64,000 nucleotides of DNA from Timema cristinae (taxonomy: Eukaryota > Arthropoda > Insecta > Phasmatodea > Timematidae): positions 44,485,535-44,549,534 of the forward strand of contig JBCFYV010000012.1 of assembly GCA_039000515.1 (NCBI GenBank), given 5' to 3'. Every line of letters starts with the position of its first letter. Position 1 is the stretch's first letter. Of this stretch, positions 23,060 through 33,793 are shown piece by piece. Below the pieces are notes generated by a model. It was not told where the DNA came from, did not search any database, and saw only the letters and a list, made by a program, of their open reading frames with translations. The position numbers were made by a program, and so were the translations under genes.

Positions 23060-23830
23060 ATTAAAAATCGATTGTTTTGTTTTTAGACCAGTGCCATAAT
23101 CTAAATATTTTCAATCTATATAGTGATTCTTATTCGGGCTTGAAACAAAAGACAGAAATATTTTCCAAGGAGAATTTGAACTTTATATATTTGAAGAATT
23201 TAGTCTTAAATATATGTTACTCGTACATTTCAATACACACAAACATAAGTGTTACCAAACATAAGGACACATATACACAAATAGATGCATACACACACAA
23301 TATATATTTCCAAACATACAAACGTGACTTACATTCACACAGGAATGCATATAAATAATGTGGATAAACTTTTACATAGAAATAAATGGGAAAATCACTT
23401 TTCCGTAATAATATACACATAAAATACTCTTTGATGTAAAAATATTAAAATTACTTATTTTCGCACAGAAGAATGTGTCTATAATTCTCATGAAAAAGCA
23501 AATGAAAACTACTTCACGGTTTATCTAACAGCTTCACTGAACTAACAACAATATTAAACTTCCCACAACATGACTTTGGTAAAAGCATATTTAAGCTTAA
23601 GGAGAATTCAAACCAATGAAATATTTGTAAAAATTTATTTTTATTAGTTTCACAACAACATACATTCCATGTATTTTCATTTAAACATAAATTTAATTAT
23701 GTTACTACCCACATAACATCCAACTAACAATTGTAGAATAAAACTTGCTCATTTAAATAGTGTCTACCTTTCCTTTTCGTGAGTGTATAATGTCTTTTGT
23801 AAAACGTGAGACATCAAAACATTCACTTTT
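23060..23830. other. Intergenic AT-rich stretch
   Basis: A 93-codon frame at 23077-23358 is low-complexity and rich in Tyr, Asn and His. No domain or splice support. Confidence 0.35.
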
Positions 23831-23841
23831 ATTAACTCTTT

Positions 23842-24043
23842 AGATTTATCTGATTGCCAAACCCTTCCTTCACCTCTGACAAGACATCTTGTAATAAGGG
23901 GAATGCCAGGCCACCACCGTGGTTCGGATTCCACGTTAAACTGTAGGTCCTTCATTTCATCTCACAATCACCCTACCATTACACATTAGCGTAAGTGCGT
24001 ATAACCCGAACGGTAGTAAGACGTGGTGCTAATAATAATAATA

Positions 24044-24085
<42 letters not shown>

Positions 24086-24091
24086 TAAATA
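23842..24091 (+). mobile_element. SINE family C, 5'-truncated, with target duplication
   Basis: Begins at AGATTTATCTGATTGCC, inside the family C body. Its tail is ATAACCCGAACGGTAGTAAG followed by a long (AAT)n run. AACTCTTT flanks it at 23834-23841 and 24092-24099. Truncation at the 5' side with a target duplication is the signature of LINE-driven insertion. Confidence 0.85.
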
Positions 24092-24099
24092 AACTCTTT

Positions 24100-24705
24100 G
24101 CAATCGTTTATGTGGATATATATATGTACTGTACACGTAGTGGAGATCAAAAATAAATATAAATAAATTGGTACTGAGGCATAAATGAAATCACCGTATC
24201 TGGTTGGAGTGTTTTTCAACTTGTACACATAGTAAGTAGCCTATTCAATTCACAATAAAAGGAAAATGTAATAATAAAAAAAAAACTGCCTCCATGTTTG
24301 GTTGAGAAACTAAAGGAATTTTAATAGTGGCCTATACTCAATTGTTTTTTTTTAACTGGAACTAAATGGAAGCAAATATTTATGTGGAAAAAAAAGTTCA
24401 AGCTATGTAATAACCTGAACAATTAATTTCTATAGAATAAATAGATTGCATACCTAGAAATTCCATAACTAGCATAATACACGTTTAAAAGTAAATGGTT
24501 TAATTTATGGTTGCGTGATGCCTCCTGTTTTCATTTATTAGAAAATGATTAGGAATGGGAATAATTTTAATAACCCTAAAATTCAGAAAGGTGCATTTAA
24601 ATCAAAGACTTTATTTAATCTAAATAAATTATAAAATTGTTCCTAAAATAAAGATATCATTATAAACCGATTTTTTTGTATAAGCTTTTTTGTTTTTTGG
24701 ATGCC
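24100..24705. other. Intergenic AT-rich stretch
   Basis: No gene, SINE or ordered repeat recognised. Confidence 0.35.
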
Positions 24706-24709
24706 CCGT

Positions 24710-25250
24710 GGATATTTTCGGTTACAAAGTATTCCTACCCCCTTTTTTGGGGGGGGTAGGGGGCTACCTGCATGCAATCTTTCAGATTTCCAGGTTTACA
24801 GGGGATCGAGAAAATTTTGACTTCGTGTTCAGTAAACCCTCTTCCTCTCATTCTGTGTGTGGGGGAAGGGGGGGGAGGATTTGGAAATTTGTATCACCAA
24901 ATATTCCTTCACTCTTATGGTTTAGGGGCTACCTGTCTGTAAAATGTTAGCTTTTTAAATCTTTTGAGTTTCATATTTTTTGCCTTTTTTTTAATTTATC
25001 CATTTTGGGAACTATATTTGGAATTTTCTCTCACCAAATGTTCCTGCACACTTATGAGCTAGGACCTATCTGCATGGAAAGTTCAACCTCCTAACTCTTC
25101 TGGACTCCGAGAATTTTTTACTTCCGTTTTTCCCAATGGTAATTTTCTGTCACCAAGTATTTTTGAACCATTTTGGGCCAGTGGCTGCATGCCTCTAAAA
25201 TTTCAGCTTTCTAGGTCTCTTAGATTTTGAGATATTTTGGCTGAACAGAG
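24710..25250 (+). repeat. Old diverged tandem repeat, about four units
   Basis: A phrase of the type 'CACCAA(A/G)TATTCCTG.AC..TTATGG...AGG.GCTACCTGCATG.AAA.TTTCAGCTTTCTAGGTCT..TAGATTTTGAGAA' starts near 24726, 24896, 25033 and 25151. The spacing is irregular (118-170 bp) and the units are well diverged. The first unit contains long C, T and G runs. No coding role visible. Confidence 0.65.
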
Positions 25251-25259
25251 GAACTGATA

Positions 25260-25900
25260 GGTATTATATTGGAGATACTACTACATACATTGAAATAAAC
25301 ATTACTAGTTTGTTTCTATCTACATTGTATTGCAAGTTATAAAGGTTTAAGAAAATGTTTTCTATAATAATAAATATATGTTTTCACACTTTGCAAGTAC
25401 ATCATTTTTATTTTGACTGAAAGTAAAGCTAGCTATTAAGCTATCAATAATGGTTTCAATATATCTAGTTTTTGAGTGTGTGCCATGCTTATTTTATTTA
25501 AAACTATCTTGTGTAACCGTTCTTTTCACGGGAAGTCTATAAAGTAGATTTGTTATTTTTAGTATGTAAAATAAACTACTGTACAGGAAAATATAACATA
25601 ACCTTAAACTTGGTTTGAATATTCGACTAATGATTTGTTGGTTTAAATTTGTTACAAAACGTGAAATTAGTCAAAATAAAGATATCTGAATGTGTTTTAA
25701 AATATGACATTTCTTTTGACGATTAAATATAACTTTTCTATCGACAATACTTTGAAATCTTGCCTATTTGTGCTAGTTAGAAAATAAGAAGTGTGGACAG
25801 CGAAATTAGTTTGTACCGAGGTGCAAGTCAAGAATTAATACAGAATAATAAATAAATTATTATAATTATTATAATAATTGTTAATCAACTTACCCAAATT
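25260..25900. other. Intergenic AT-rich stretch
   Basis: No gene or ordered repeat recognised. Confidence 0.35.
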
Positions 25901-25924
25901 ATCCCATTTTACCTGGACTCAGCT

Positions 25925-26110
25925 AACCAAAACACCTTATCCAAACACACCAGACACAACTGGCGGCCATATTAACACCAAAACGGCGCAACCGAGGTTA
26001 AGACTCTGCCACCAGTGAGCGTATAAAATGCTAGTTCATTCGAGAAGACCGAGAAAGGACCGGAAAGTTTGACCTGACACGAGACTCCAAAAAGTCCAGA
26101 ACGCCATGGA
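25925..26110 (+). promoter_or_regulatory. Candidate promoter segment
   Basis: GC-richer than its surroundings. Contains GGCGGCCATATTAAC (YY1/Pho-like inverse), a TATAAAA box at 26022-26028 and an arthropod-type initiator TCATTC at 26036-26041. The initiator is closer to the TATA box than usual. The short ATG frame at 26105 stops after two codons. No downstream exon was recognised; a 74-codon minus frame (26339-26115) nearby has no known domain. Confidence 0.25.
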
Positions 26111-26542
26111 ATAACTACTCATCACGGTGCATCTGGATCGCCATGTGTTTCCCCTCCCACAAAAATACCCCTTGCCGCTCTCGATCAATTTTTCTCACCA
26201 CACCCTTTCTGGGACTAGATGTATATGGATGTCTTAAAGGCCTTAACCAGCACTCTTGGGGAATTCTCTTCCTGAATAGGTGAGTAGCATCCACGCAAGA
26301 AAAATTGTCTTTTCCATTTAATAATTTATATATATTCACTTTTCAAAATACATATTTGGTCTTATTGTTTATTATAATTTAAATTTTAAATATAAAATAT
26401 TATTATGATCTAGTTCTACACTTTGAATATATATTTTTCATACATGTAACATTGAAGGTGAATAAAGCCAATGTATTGGTCAAAGATCAGTAATATGAGG
26501 CAATGGTCATTATATTTATTCTCTTTACATATGCAAAGTTTG

Positions 26543-26546
<4 letters not shown>

Positions 26547-26608
<62 letters not shown>
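26547..26608. repeat. (TA)n microsatellite
   Basis: About 30 TA units. Confidence 0.97.
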
Positions 26609-26611
<3 letters not shown>

Positions 26612-26619
26612 AATACAAT

Positions 26620-28365
26620 TAGGAATCTTACCTTTTAGGTTTAGCAGTAAATATTATTTAATAATGTTGCTATGTCCTGTGTTAAACTAAATTTGGGAAA
26701 ATTTATTTTTCTCTATAAATGATTATTTATCTAGGATGTCAAGGAGTACTTGTTATCTAATAAATTTTGTTATGAAAAATTTATTTGAGGAATATTTAAT
26801 TCTTTGCATAAAAGACTATAGAATTAGGATATTGAGAATTAGTGCAATTATCCTATATTTTGAGAGTTAGTTTGTATTTATGAATCATTAGAAGCCTGAA
26901 TGCTTTAAACTTGGTTTACAAAGTAAGAAAAAAATGTGCTATTGAAAGATCGACATTCCATTTTGTGTATACGAATAAATGTTTATAATATAACGTGTTT
27001 TCAAATAATGTTACTCAAATTAAAGTTATGCTCAATTTTACCTTTCTCTAGTATTTTTTTTTATTTTGATCTAGGCCTGTTTCTTAGTAATAAACTAAAG
27101 TCTTATTTTATATTATATGGACGCCCATAATTTAAACATTAACATTATTTATATTTATATATATATATCGTGTCACTGAGGTGCAATAGTTTTCCCTCAG
27201 CCTATTGCCACTTTCCGACTCAAACAGCTCACTCTATTTGTTTTATGTCTTACGTGCTCTACTTAATTAGTTTTAATAAAGCGTTTTCAAGTTGTTAAGG
27301 AGTTAAAACAAATTAAAATTTCATAGTATTAACTTAAAGTGTATTTAAAGACTTATTAATTTCTAAATTTTTATCCTTGTCCGATATGATATTTTGAAAT
27401 AACCACATATTTTTACTTTTTTGGACCTTTTTAGATAATATCGGAATTCCCAATTTTAGATTTCTAGGATGTTTACAAGTGTTCGAATAAATCATGTGGA
27501 CAGAAATATCAAAACTACATCAAACTAGGGTTTTCTACATCCAGCTGCATCCATTATATAGTTTAATCTTTTACAATATCATAACCATGACAATCGTTAA
27601 CTAAATATATCTACCAACAAACTGTATAAGCAATCTTTGAAACAAAACATTAATTGGTCCATAAACCTAGTGCAAAAACGAACGCAATAAATATAAAATG
27701 AAATAATTCCTAAAAGCGATCATAAGGTATGATAAAAATGAACTATACACATTGTTACAATAATATATTAAAAAAGATCGCCAGTGTTAAACAAAGAGCA
27801 TAGATGAAATAATAGGTTGTTTAAGAGATGGATTGATCGTGTAATTAATTGCACCATTTTAATTTTCTACTACAAAAAAAAAGTTGTTATTAAAAACAAT
27901 AGCTTGTGATATTTTTAGCTCTCTATTTCTTAGATCCAGTTTTATAATTTAAAATTGTTAATATACTTATACTATGTGTGTCAGTCTTTTTAACAACGTG
28001 ATTAAGATATTCCAATTTTCTACTATACCTAGAAGCTTTATTTTTGTATTGTGTTTTTATATTTTAGCAACTCTTCCCCCCTAGTTTTCAAATCTTTTTT
28101 TATAGAATTAATAAACTCATACTTTTCTAATTATATATGATAGCTCTTACATCTTCCTGACAAATCTAAATTTTTTATCACACTAAAAATTATTGTTTTT
28201 TAAGGTTTTGAAAATATTATCCCCCCTTTTTCCTAACACCAATTTACAAATCCTTGTTTTGAGATAATACATGTTCAGAATCTTTTACCTATCTAAAGTT
28301 GTCCCCATATATGTATGTAGAGTTTCTGATTCTCTACTATACAGAAAGGGCTTTAATATATAATT
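26620..28365. other. Intergenic AT-rich stretch
   Basis: No gene, SINE or ordered repeat recognised. A small 64-codon frame at 26936 has no domain. Confidence 0.35.
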
Positions 28366-28370
28366 TTAGA

Positions 28371-28576
28371 AACTGATTTACTACTGATGATGGGAGATTG
28401 GAGTTTGAATATTTGGTCGGGTGTACTGAGGTGGTTTTTCCTTAATAGTTTTCCACTCTCCTTCCAAATACGGGTACACCTCTTCTAGTATAGTCTAGTT
28501 AACCACAACACATTCTCCTAATTATTATTTAAATGTCTAGGCAGCATGGGTAGTAATGTGTGGTGATATAAATCAA
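28371..28576 (+). mobile_element. Worn SINE, 5'-truncated
   Basis: GAGATTGGAGTTTGAATATT stands for the B-box region, followed by GAGGTGGTTTTTCCTTAATA and CTCCTTCCAAATACGGGTA. The tail GGTAGTAATGTGTGGTGATA is worn. Confidence 0.6.
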
Positions 28577-28724
28577 CAAAAACTTCATAGTTGGTTTAGA
28601 TAAGATCTTAATTTCAAAAGAATGGCAATTGATGAATTGAAGCAGTGCTTAGAGTGACATTTCATCTTTGCATCGAAAGTCACTCATCCAGAAGTGGATC
28701 AGCGTACCGGAAACAGTTCTAAAT

Positions 28725-29804
28725 GGTGGTCATTGCCACACTCCTTCATTTCTTGTTGGAAAAAGGTATACAGCAAAGTGACCTGGTGGTCATTGCCACA
28801 CTCCTTCATGGCGTGTTGGAAAAAGGTATACAGCAAAGTGACCTGGTGGTCGTTGCCACACTCCTTCATGGCGTGTTGGAAAAAGGTATACAGCAAAGTG
28901 ACCTGGTGGTCATTGCCACACTCCTTCATGGCGTGTTGGAAAAAGGTATACAGCAAAGTGACCTGGTGGTCATTGCCACACTCCTTCATGGCGTGTTGGA
29001 AAAAGGTATAGAGCAAAGTGACCTGGTGGTCATTGCCACACTCCTTCATGGCGTGTTGGAAAAAGGTATACAGCAAAGTGACCTGGTGGTCATTGCCACA
29101 CTCCTTCATGGCGTGTTGGAAAAAGGTATACAGCAAAGTGACCTGGTGGTCATTGCCACACTCCTTCATGGCGTGTTGGAAAAAGGTATACAGCAAAGTG
29201 ACCTGGTGGTCATTGCCACACTCCTTCATGGCGTGTTGGAAAAAGGTATAGAGCAAAGTGACCTGGTGGTCATTGCCACACTCCTTCATGGCGTGTTGGA
29301 AAAAGGTATACAGCAAAGTGACCTGGTGGTCATTGCCACACTCCTTCATGTCTTGTTGGAAAAAGGTATACAGCAAAGTGACCTGGTGGTCAATGCCACA
29401 CTCCTTCATGGCGTGTTGGAAAAAGGTATAGAGCAAAGTGACCTGGTGGTCATTGCCACACTCCTTCATGTCTTGTTGGAAAAAGGTATACAGCAAAGTG
29501 ACCTGGTGGTCAATGCCACACTCCTTCATGGCGTGTTGGAAAAAGGTATAGAGCAAAGTGACCTGGTGGTCATTGCCACACTCCTTCATGTCTTGTTGGA
29601 AAAAGGTATACAGCAAAGTGACCTGGTGGTCAATGCCACACTCCTTCATGGCGTGTTGGAAAAAGGTATAGAGCAAAGTGACCTGGTGGTCATTGCCACA
29701 CTCCTTCATGGCGTGTTGGAAAAAGGTATAGAGCAAAGTGACCTGGTGGTCATTGCCACACTCCTTCATGTCTTGTTGGAAAAAGGTATAGAGCAAAGTG
29801 ACCT
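28725..29804. repeat. 60-bp minisatellite, 18 units
   Basis: Eighteen units of exactly 60 bp start at 28741, 28801 and so on to 29761, preceded by a partial unit. The consensus contains CTCCTTCATGGCGTGTTGG, AAAAAGGTATACAGC and AAAGTGACCTGGTGG. Variation is confined to a few sites: GGCG or GTCT, C or G in TATA(C/G)AGC, and CATTGCC, CAATGCC or CGTTGCC. Because 60 is a multiple of three, long frames are open on both strands (402 codons plus, 365 minus), each a 20-residue repeat. All variable sites change the amino acid in the longest plus frame, so there is no sign of constraint; I treat it as noncoding. Confidence 0.95.
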
Positions 29805-30157
29805 GTCGTTCTTTGCTCGCTGCAACAGCAATATGAATCTTAAACCCTACAGTGGGGTGTATTTGCTGTCCACACTCAGCATTTCATCCACTTCCCATTC
29901 TATCATTTCAGTCACTCTATGTTTTATTTAAATAATGACTCTGGTAGATAAACAGTTTTTCATATATTAGGCTCAAACACTATTATAGGTTTATTTTCAA
30001 AGAGCTACAATGTTTGAATCACATTTTTCCTCGGATATTTTAATTTTTAGGTTTACTAAAACCGAAATTGATGGTTTATAATAAACACAATTTTTTACTT
30101 CAATGCCTGTACTGTGCTAAAACTACTTTTAACCCAACACAGTAACAACTCATTAAT

Positions 30158-30407
30158 ACCCACCTCAGTGCCGTAGTTGGCTAACGTGCTATATTCGTGT
30201 TGAGCTAATCTGCCAAGGACTGGGAGATAAAGGTTCGAATCTCAGTCGGTGAACTGGAGGTGGTTTTTCCTAAATGTTTTTCCACTATCCATCCACGCAA
30301 ATGCGGGATCACTTCCTGTAAATTAAACTTCGCCAATTCCTAATCCATTATCGTAATTAGTAATTAAGCGTATAACCCGAACCGGTAGTAAGATGTGCTA
30401 AATAAAA
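30158..30407 (+). mobile_element. SINE family A with 11-bp target duplication
   Basis: Head CCCACCTCAGTGCCGTAGTT, B box GGTTCGAATCTC, complete body, tail ATAACCCGAACCGGTAGTAA. AACTCATTAAT flanks it at 30147-30157 and 30408-30418. Confidence 0.9.
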
Positions 30408-30419
30408 AACTCATTAATT

Positions 30420-30930
30420 CATCCCATATTTATTACTTTACGTAAGATTATATTATGATACAACTAAAAACAATATGAGTACTCGCCGCAATTTATCCTC
30501 TGTTAAAGAAGTACTGTGTTTGCATGTACAGTACAACCTGTATGTAATGTCTACACTAAGTGTAAATACGTTACATGTACTGATTAGCTGTAAATAAACC
30601 GAACATCAGTAACAGTGTTAGACATGTTTAGGCCCATATCCCACTTAGCTGGCTTTGAAGCCCATATGATCCCTATCTCAAAATGTTCATTAGAGCGTCC
30701 CCTATGTCCTGTTTGATTTTTTTCACGCTTTCACTGAATAACCTTATTTATTAACATATAAATACAAAAAAAAATAGCATCAATTTTCATTTTAATTTGT
30801 GTATATTTTAAAATTAAAATAATTTATCTATTAAATTATTTATCTAACTGCTTAGCGTATTACTTTCAATCTTTACATATATTTAGTTCCAGGATCATTG
30901 ATAAAAGTGAGAGTAATATTTAAGCATGCT
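30420..30930. other. Intergenic stretch
   Basis: A short repeat of TGTACAGTACAACCTGTATG type occurs near 30527; otherwise nothing recognised. Confidence 0.3.
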
Positions 30931-30934
30931 AATT

Positions 30935-31135
30935 ATTATTTAGATCTGGTTTGCCCTTACAAGAAGGTCGGGGTTATATCCCTGGCATTGTGTATTAAGG
31001 GTGGAGTCTCCCAAATTGTTTCCACTCTTTATCATCTACTTAAATTAAGTTAAATTTCCTCTAAATTTTCTGTTCCTTGTCTTACACTTCTTAATGAAAA
31101 AAGATGCGGATGGGTAGTAAGACGTGGCAGTACAA
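30935..31135 (+). mobile_element. SINE, family D-like, worn
   Basis: B-box region GTCGGGGTTATATCCCTGG, body TAAGGGTGGAGTCTCCCAAA, tail GCGGATGGGTAGTAAGACGT. Confidence 0.55.
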
Positions 31136-31139
31136 AAAA

Positions 31140-31815
31140 TAATGTTCAAGACTAAAGGCTAAAATAATATTAGAAGCAAAGTTATATATCTAAATTCATT
31201 TCAAAACCCTTTAATCATTTAAAAAAAAGCGATTTTTTTCTAAATAACTGTTAAAGTTTTATTTCAAAAGCTACTGATGTGAAGCATATATTTTTCTATC
31301 ATTCATATCTGTCAATTTGTTTGCGGAACTAACCGAACCTAGTGTAACATAACATTTTCTCGATGCCCCCCGGACCAATCATGTTTCATGGATAATTAGC
31401 CCCCCCATCCTACCATTTTAAGAAATTACACCGCAAGTTATTTAAATAGCGCAGAATCATACACACATGATGGTAACGAAAACAAAATCCTTTCATGAGG
31501 TCTCAAGCTTAGATTTTTTTTTAAATTTAGATATTAGAATAATAATATGTTCTTCCATGTGTATGGCTAACTGCATAGAGAGGAAAAAATTAACGCACTT
31601 GAAAAAGAATATGAAAAAGTTCAATGCTCCGTCTACAACTCACCTTTTAGGGACCTAAATACACCTGGGCCTCTTTATTCGTAGAGCACACCATGCATTT
31701 GAAGTGTACGGCTCACATAGAGGAAGACAAAATTAAGACTCTTTTTGGGCAGCCTACTAGTTTGGAATTATTTTGAACATTCTCTTATTTTGTACAAAAA
31801 TTGTCAACTACCTTG
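31140..31815. other. Intergenic stretch
   Basis: Small frames near 31467 and 31745 have no domains. No gene recognised. Confidence 0.35.
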
Positions 31816-31817
31816 TA

Positions 31818-33380
31818 AAATAAATGGTACAAAACTTCGCATGGGTTTTCTCGATATATTGTTTAAAAATGGAGATATTTACACAAAATTCGTAATATAT
31901 GTGAAACAAAATAACACAATAGAAACCCAAGCCTTAATTACACTCTACTTATGTTAAACATTATTTTAGTCCTGATTCAAAATTTTATAATTTTATTTTA
32001 AAAGAATTATGTCATCATTCGTAGTTTGGACCAAAAAAAAAAGATTGATATTGGGTCCACAATGGTCAACACTTCATACTAAAATTTCGACTTCTGGTTA
32101 AAATTTTAACATTTTATTAAGTGTTGCACATCTTCAGGTCATCACATTGCTAATAAATTCCTCATTTATAAATTTTGACCAATAAAAAATTTATTTATCG
32201 ACTGGAGTTTAAAAAGAAGGAGATATGACATTGTTGTACAAACATTTATCCTAAGGGGTTAAAGGAAAAATAACACAAGCTTTTTGAGAGATTTGATTAC
32301 TCTATGGCATTATATATTTATTGCATTCAGACTCAGCTCTCTCTCTATACTCTCTCAACTATACCTCAAAAAATTGTATTAATAGTTTGTCAATATCTCA
32401 GAAACTATTGATTTTATAAAAATATATTTTAAGTAAAAGTTTTTTAAATCTAATAGTACTAGAATTTTGCAATGATAGGTTATCTTGTATAGCAAATAGT
32501 TTCGGAGATACAGAAGTTTCTGCTTATTTAAACTACCCTAAAATTAATTTTCATGGTAAAATAAAAATAGCCATTTTATTTATAATCTTAATCAACCCCT
32601 AGAAACGAATTTTAATCAAAATGTTGGAGCGATTTTGAGAAAATCGATTTTTATATATTTTTTTTTACTAAATACTCTTAATTTTAGGACTAAACAGGCA
32701 CACAGACATACGTTATTGCAAAACCACATTTTAGGGTTTGGAGGGTAATGGGACGTTGACATCCATCAACATTATGGGTTAGATATGTCTTACTATCGCA
32801 ATACTTTACCTTTAATTCTGAAAAGTTTATAATATATATATATAGTATATATATGCGTATATCTTGAAAGTTATTAGTTTTATAAAAATATGTTTCAAAT
32901 AAATGTTTGTATTCTAAATAAATCTATAATTTTGTATGATAAATAATCTCCTATCTCTAATAGTTTCGGAGATATTAAAAAAATGAAAAAAATTATTCAT
33001 AAGACTGAAGTCCTTTAAAGTCATTTTGCTGAAATATTAATAGTAACAATTTTGTTTGAAATATTTAAAAATATTAAAAGTGAAATTTAATCAAAGTCGT
33101 TAGAACCAATTTTGAGAAAAATTGTTTTTTCTCATTTTGCTCTTCTGTAATTTACCCTTAATTTTAAGGTTGGATATCCAATTTTAAAAAAAACGCGGGT
33201 CAACCCTATGAAAACATTAAAGGCCAAGTCTTAGCCCGACTGGTAAAATTGTTTAGGCTCTAATCCGAGGTACAGACAAATGGAAATTCAAAAACCACTT
33301 TTTCGGAATCGGGGGGTCATGAAGCGTCGAGAATCTTCAATATATCAAGTTAAATTTGGTTGACGATCACAATAATTTGT
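31818..33380 (+). repeat. Large unclassified repeat, copy 2
   Basis: Same order of landmarks as 5195-6600: GTTGCACATCTTCAGGTCAT (32123), GGGACGTTGACATCCATCAA (32751), and the TTTTATAAAAATAT module twice (near 32413 and 32879). It extends further, with another 'cactttttcggaatcggggggtcat' landmark near 33297. Divergence from copy 1 is substantial, so both are old. Confidence 0.6.
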
Positions 33381-33499
33381 CTACCTGTAAGATAGCGAGA
33401 AAGTAAAAACGCCGTAAATAATCTTAATACAAACGGAATGGGGGACTTTAAATAATATTATCAATTATTGTATATAAACTATTTTATATAACCCACATT

Positions 33500-33745
33500 T
33501 GTTGGCATAACGATTAAACCTCAAGCTAATTTGATTTTCCGATGTTGGTATATTTGGGACACAAATCTCATTAGGGTGTAAATAGAGGTGGTTTTTTTTT
33601 CTAAATGGTTTTAATAATTGTTTTTATGCAAAGATTAAATATTAGTACATTTCTCCTAAAATTTATGTTCCTTATTCCTACATTATTAGTTAAAAATAAT
33701 TAGAGTATCCCAGACGGATAGTAAGACGTGGTGCACAAATATATA
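33500..33745 (+). mobile_element. SINE, family D-like, worn
   Basis: Contains GGGACACAAATCTCATTAGG for the B-box region, GAGGTGGTTTTTTTTTCTAA for the body, and a tail CCCAGACGGATAGTAAGACG with (G)TGGTGC. Confidence 0.5.
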
Positions 33746-33793
33746 CATTTAAAGTTAAAAATTATGATTAACACTATGATTTTTATTTAACAA

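Noticed and set aside
26115..26339. 74-codon minus frame ending near 26115
   Set aside because: Looks somewhat protein-like, but no domain, start context or splice support could be found.
28725..29804. CRISPR-like array
   Set aside because: Whole 60-bp units are near-identical with no unique spacers, and the context is eukaryotic.
28699..29931. Long open frames (402 and 365 codons) on both strands as repeat proteins
   Set aside because: They follow from a 60-bp unit lacking stops. In the longest plus frame every variable site changes the residue, so there is no sign of selection on protein.
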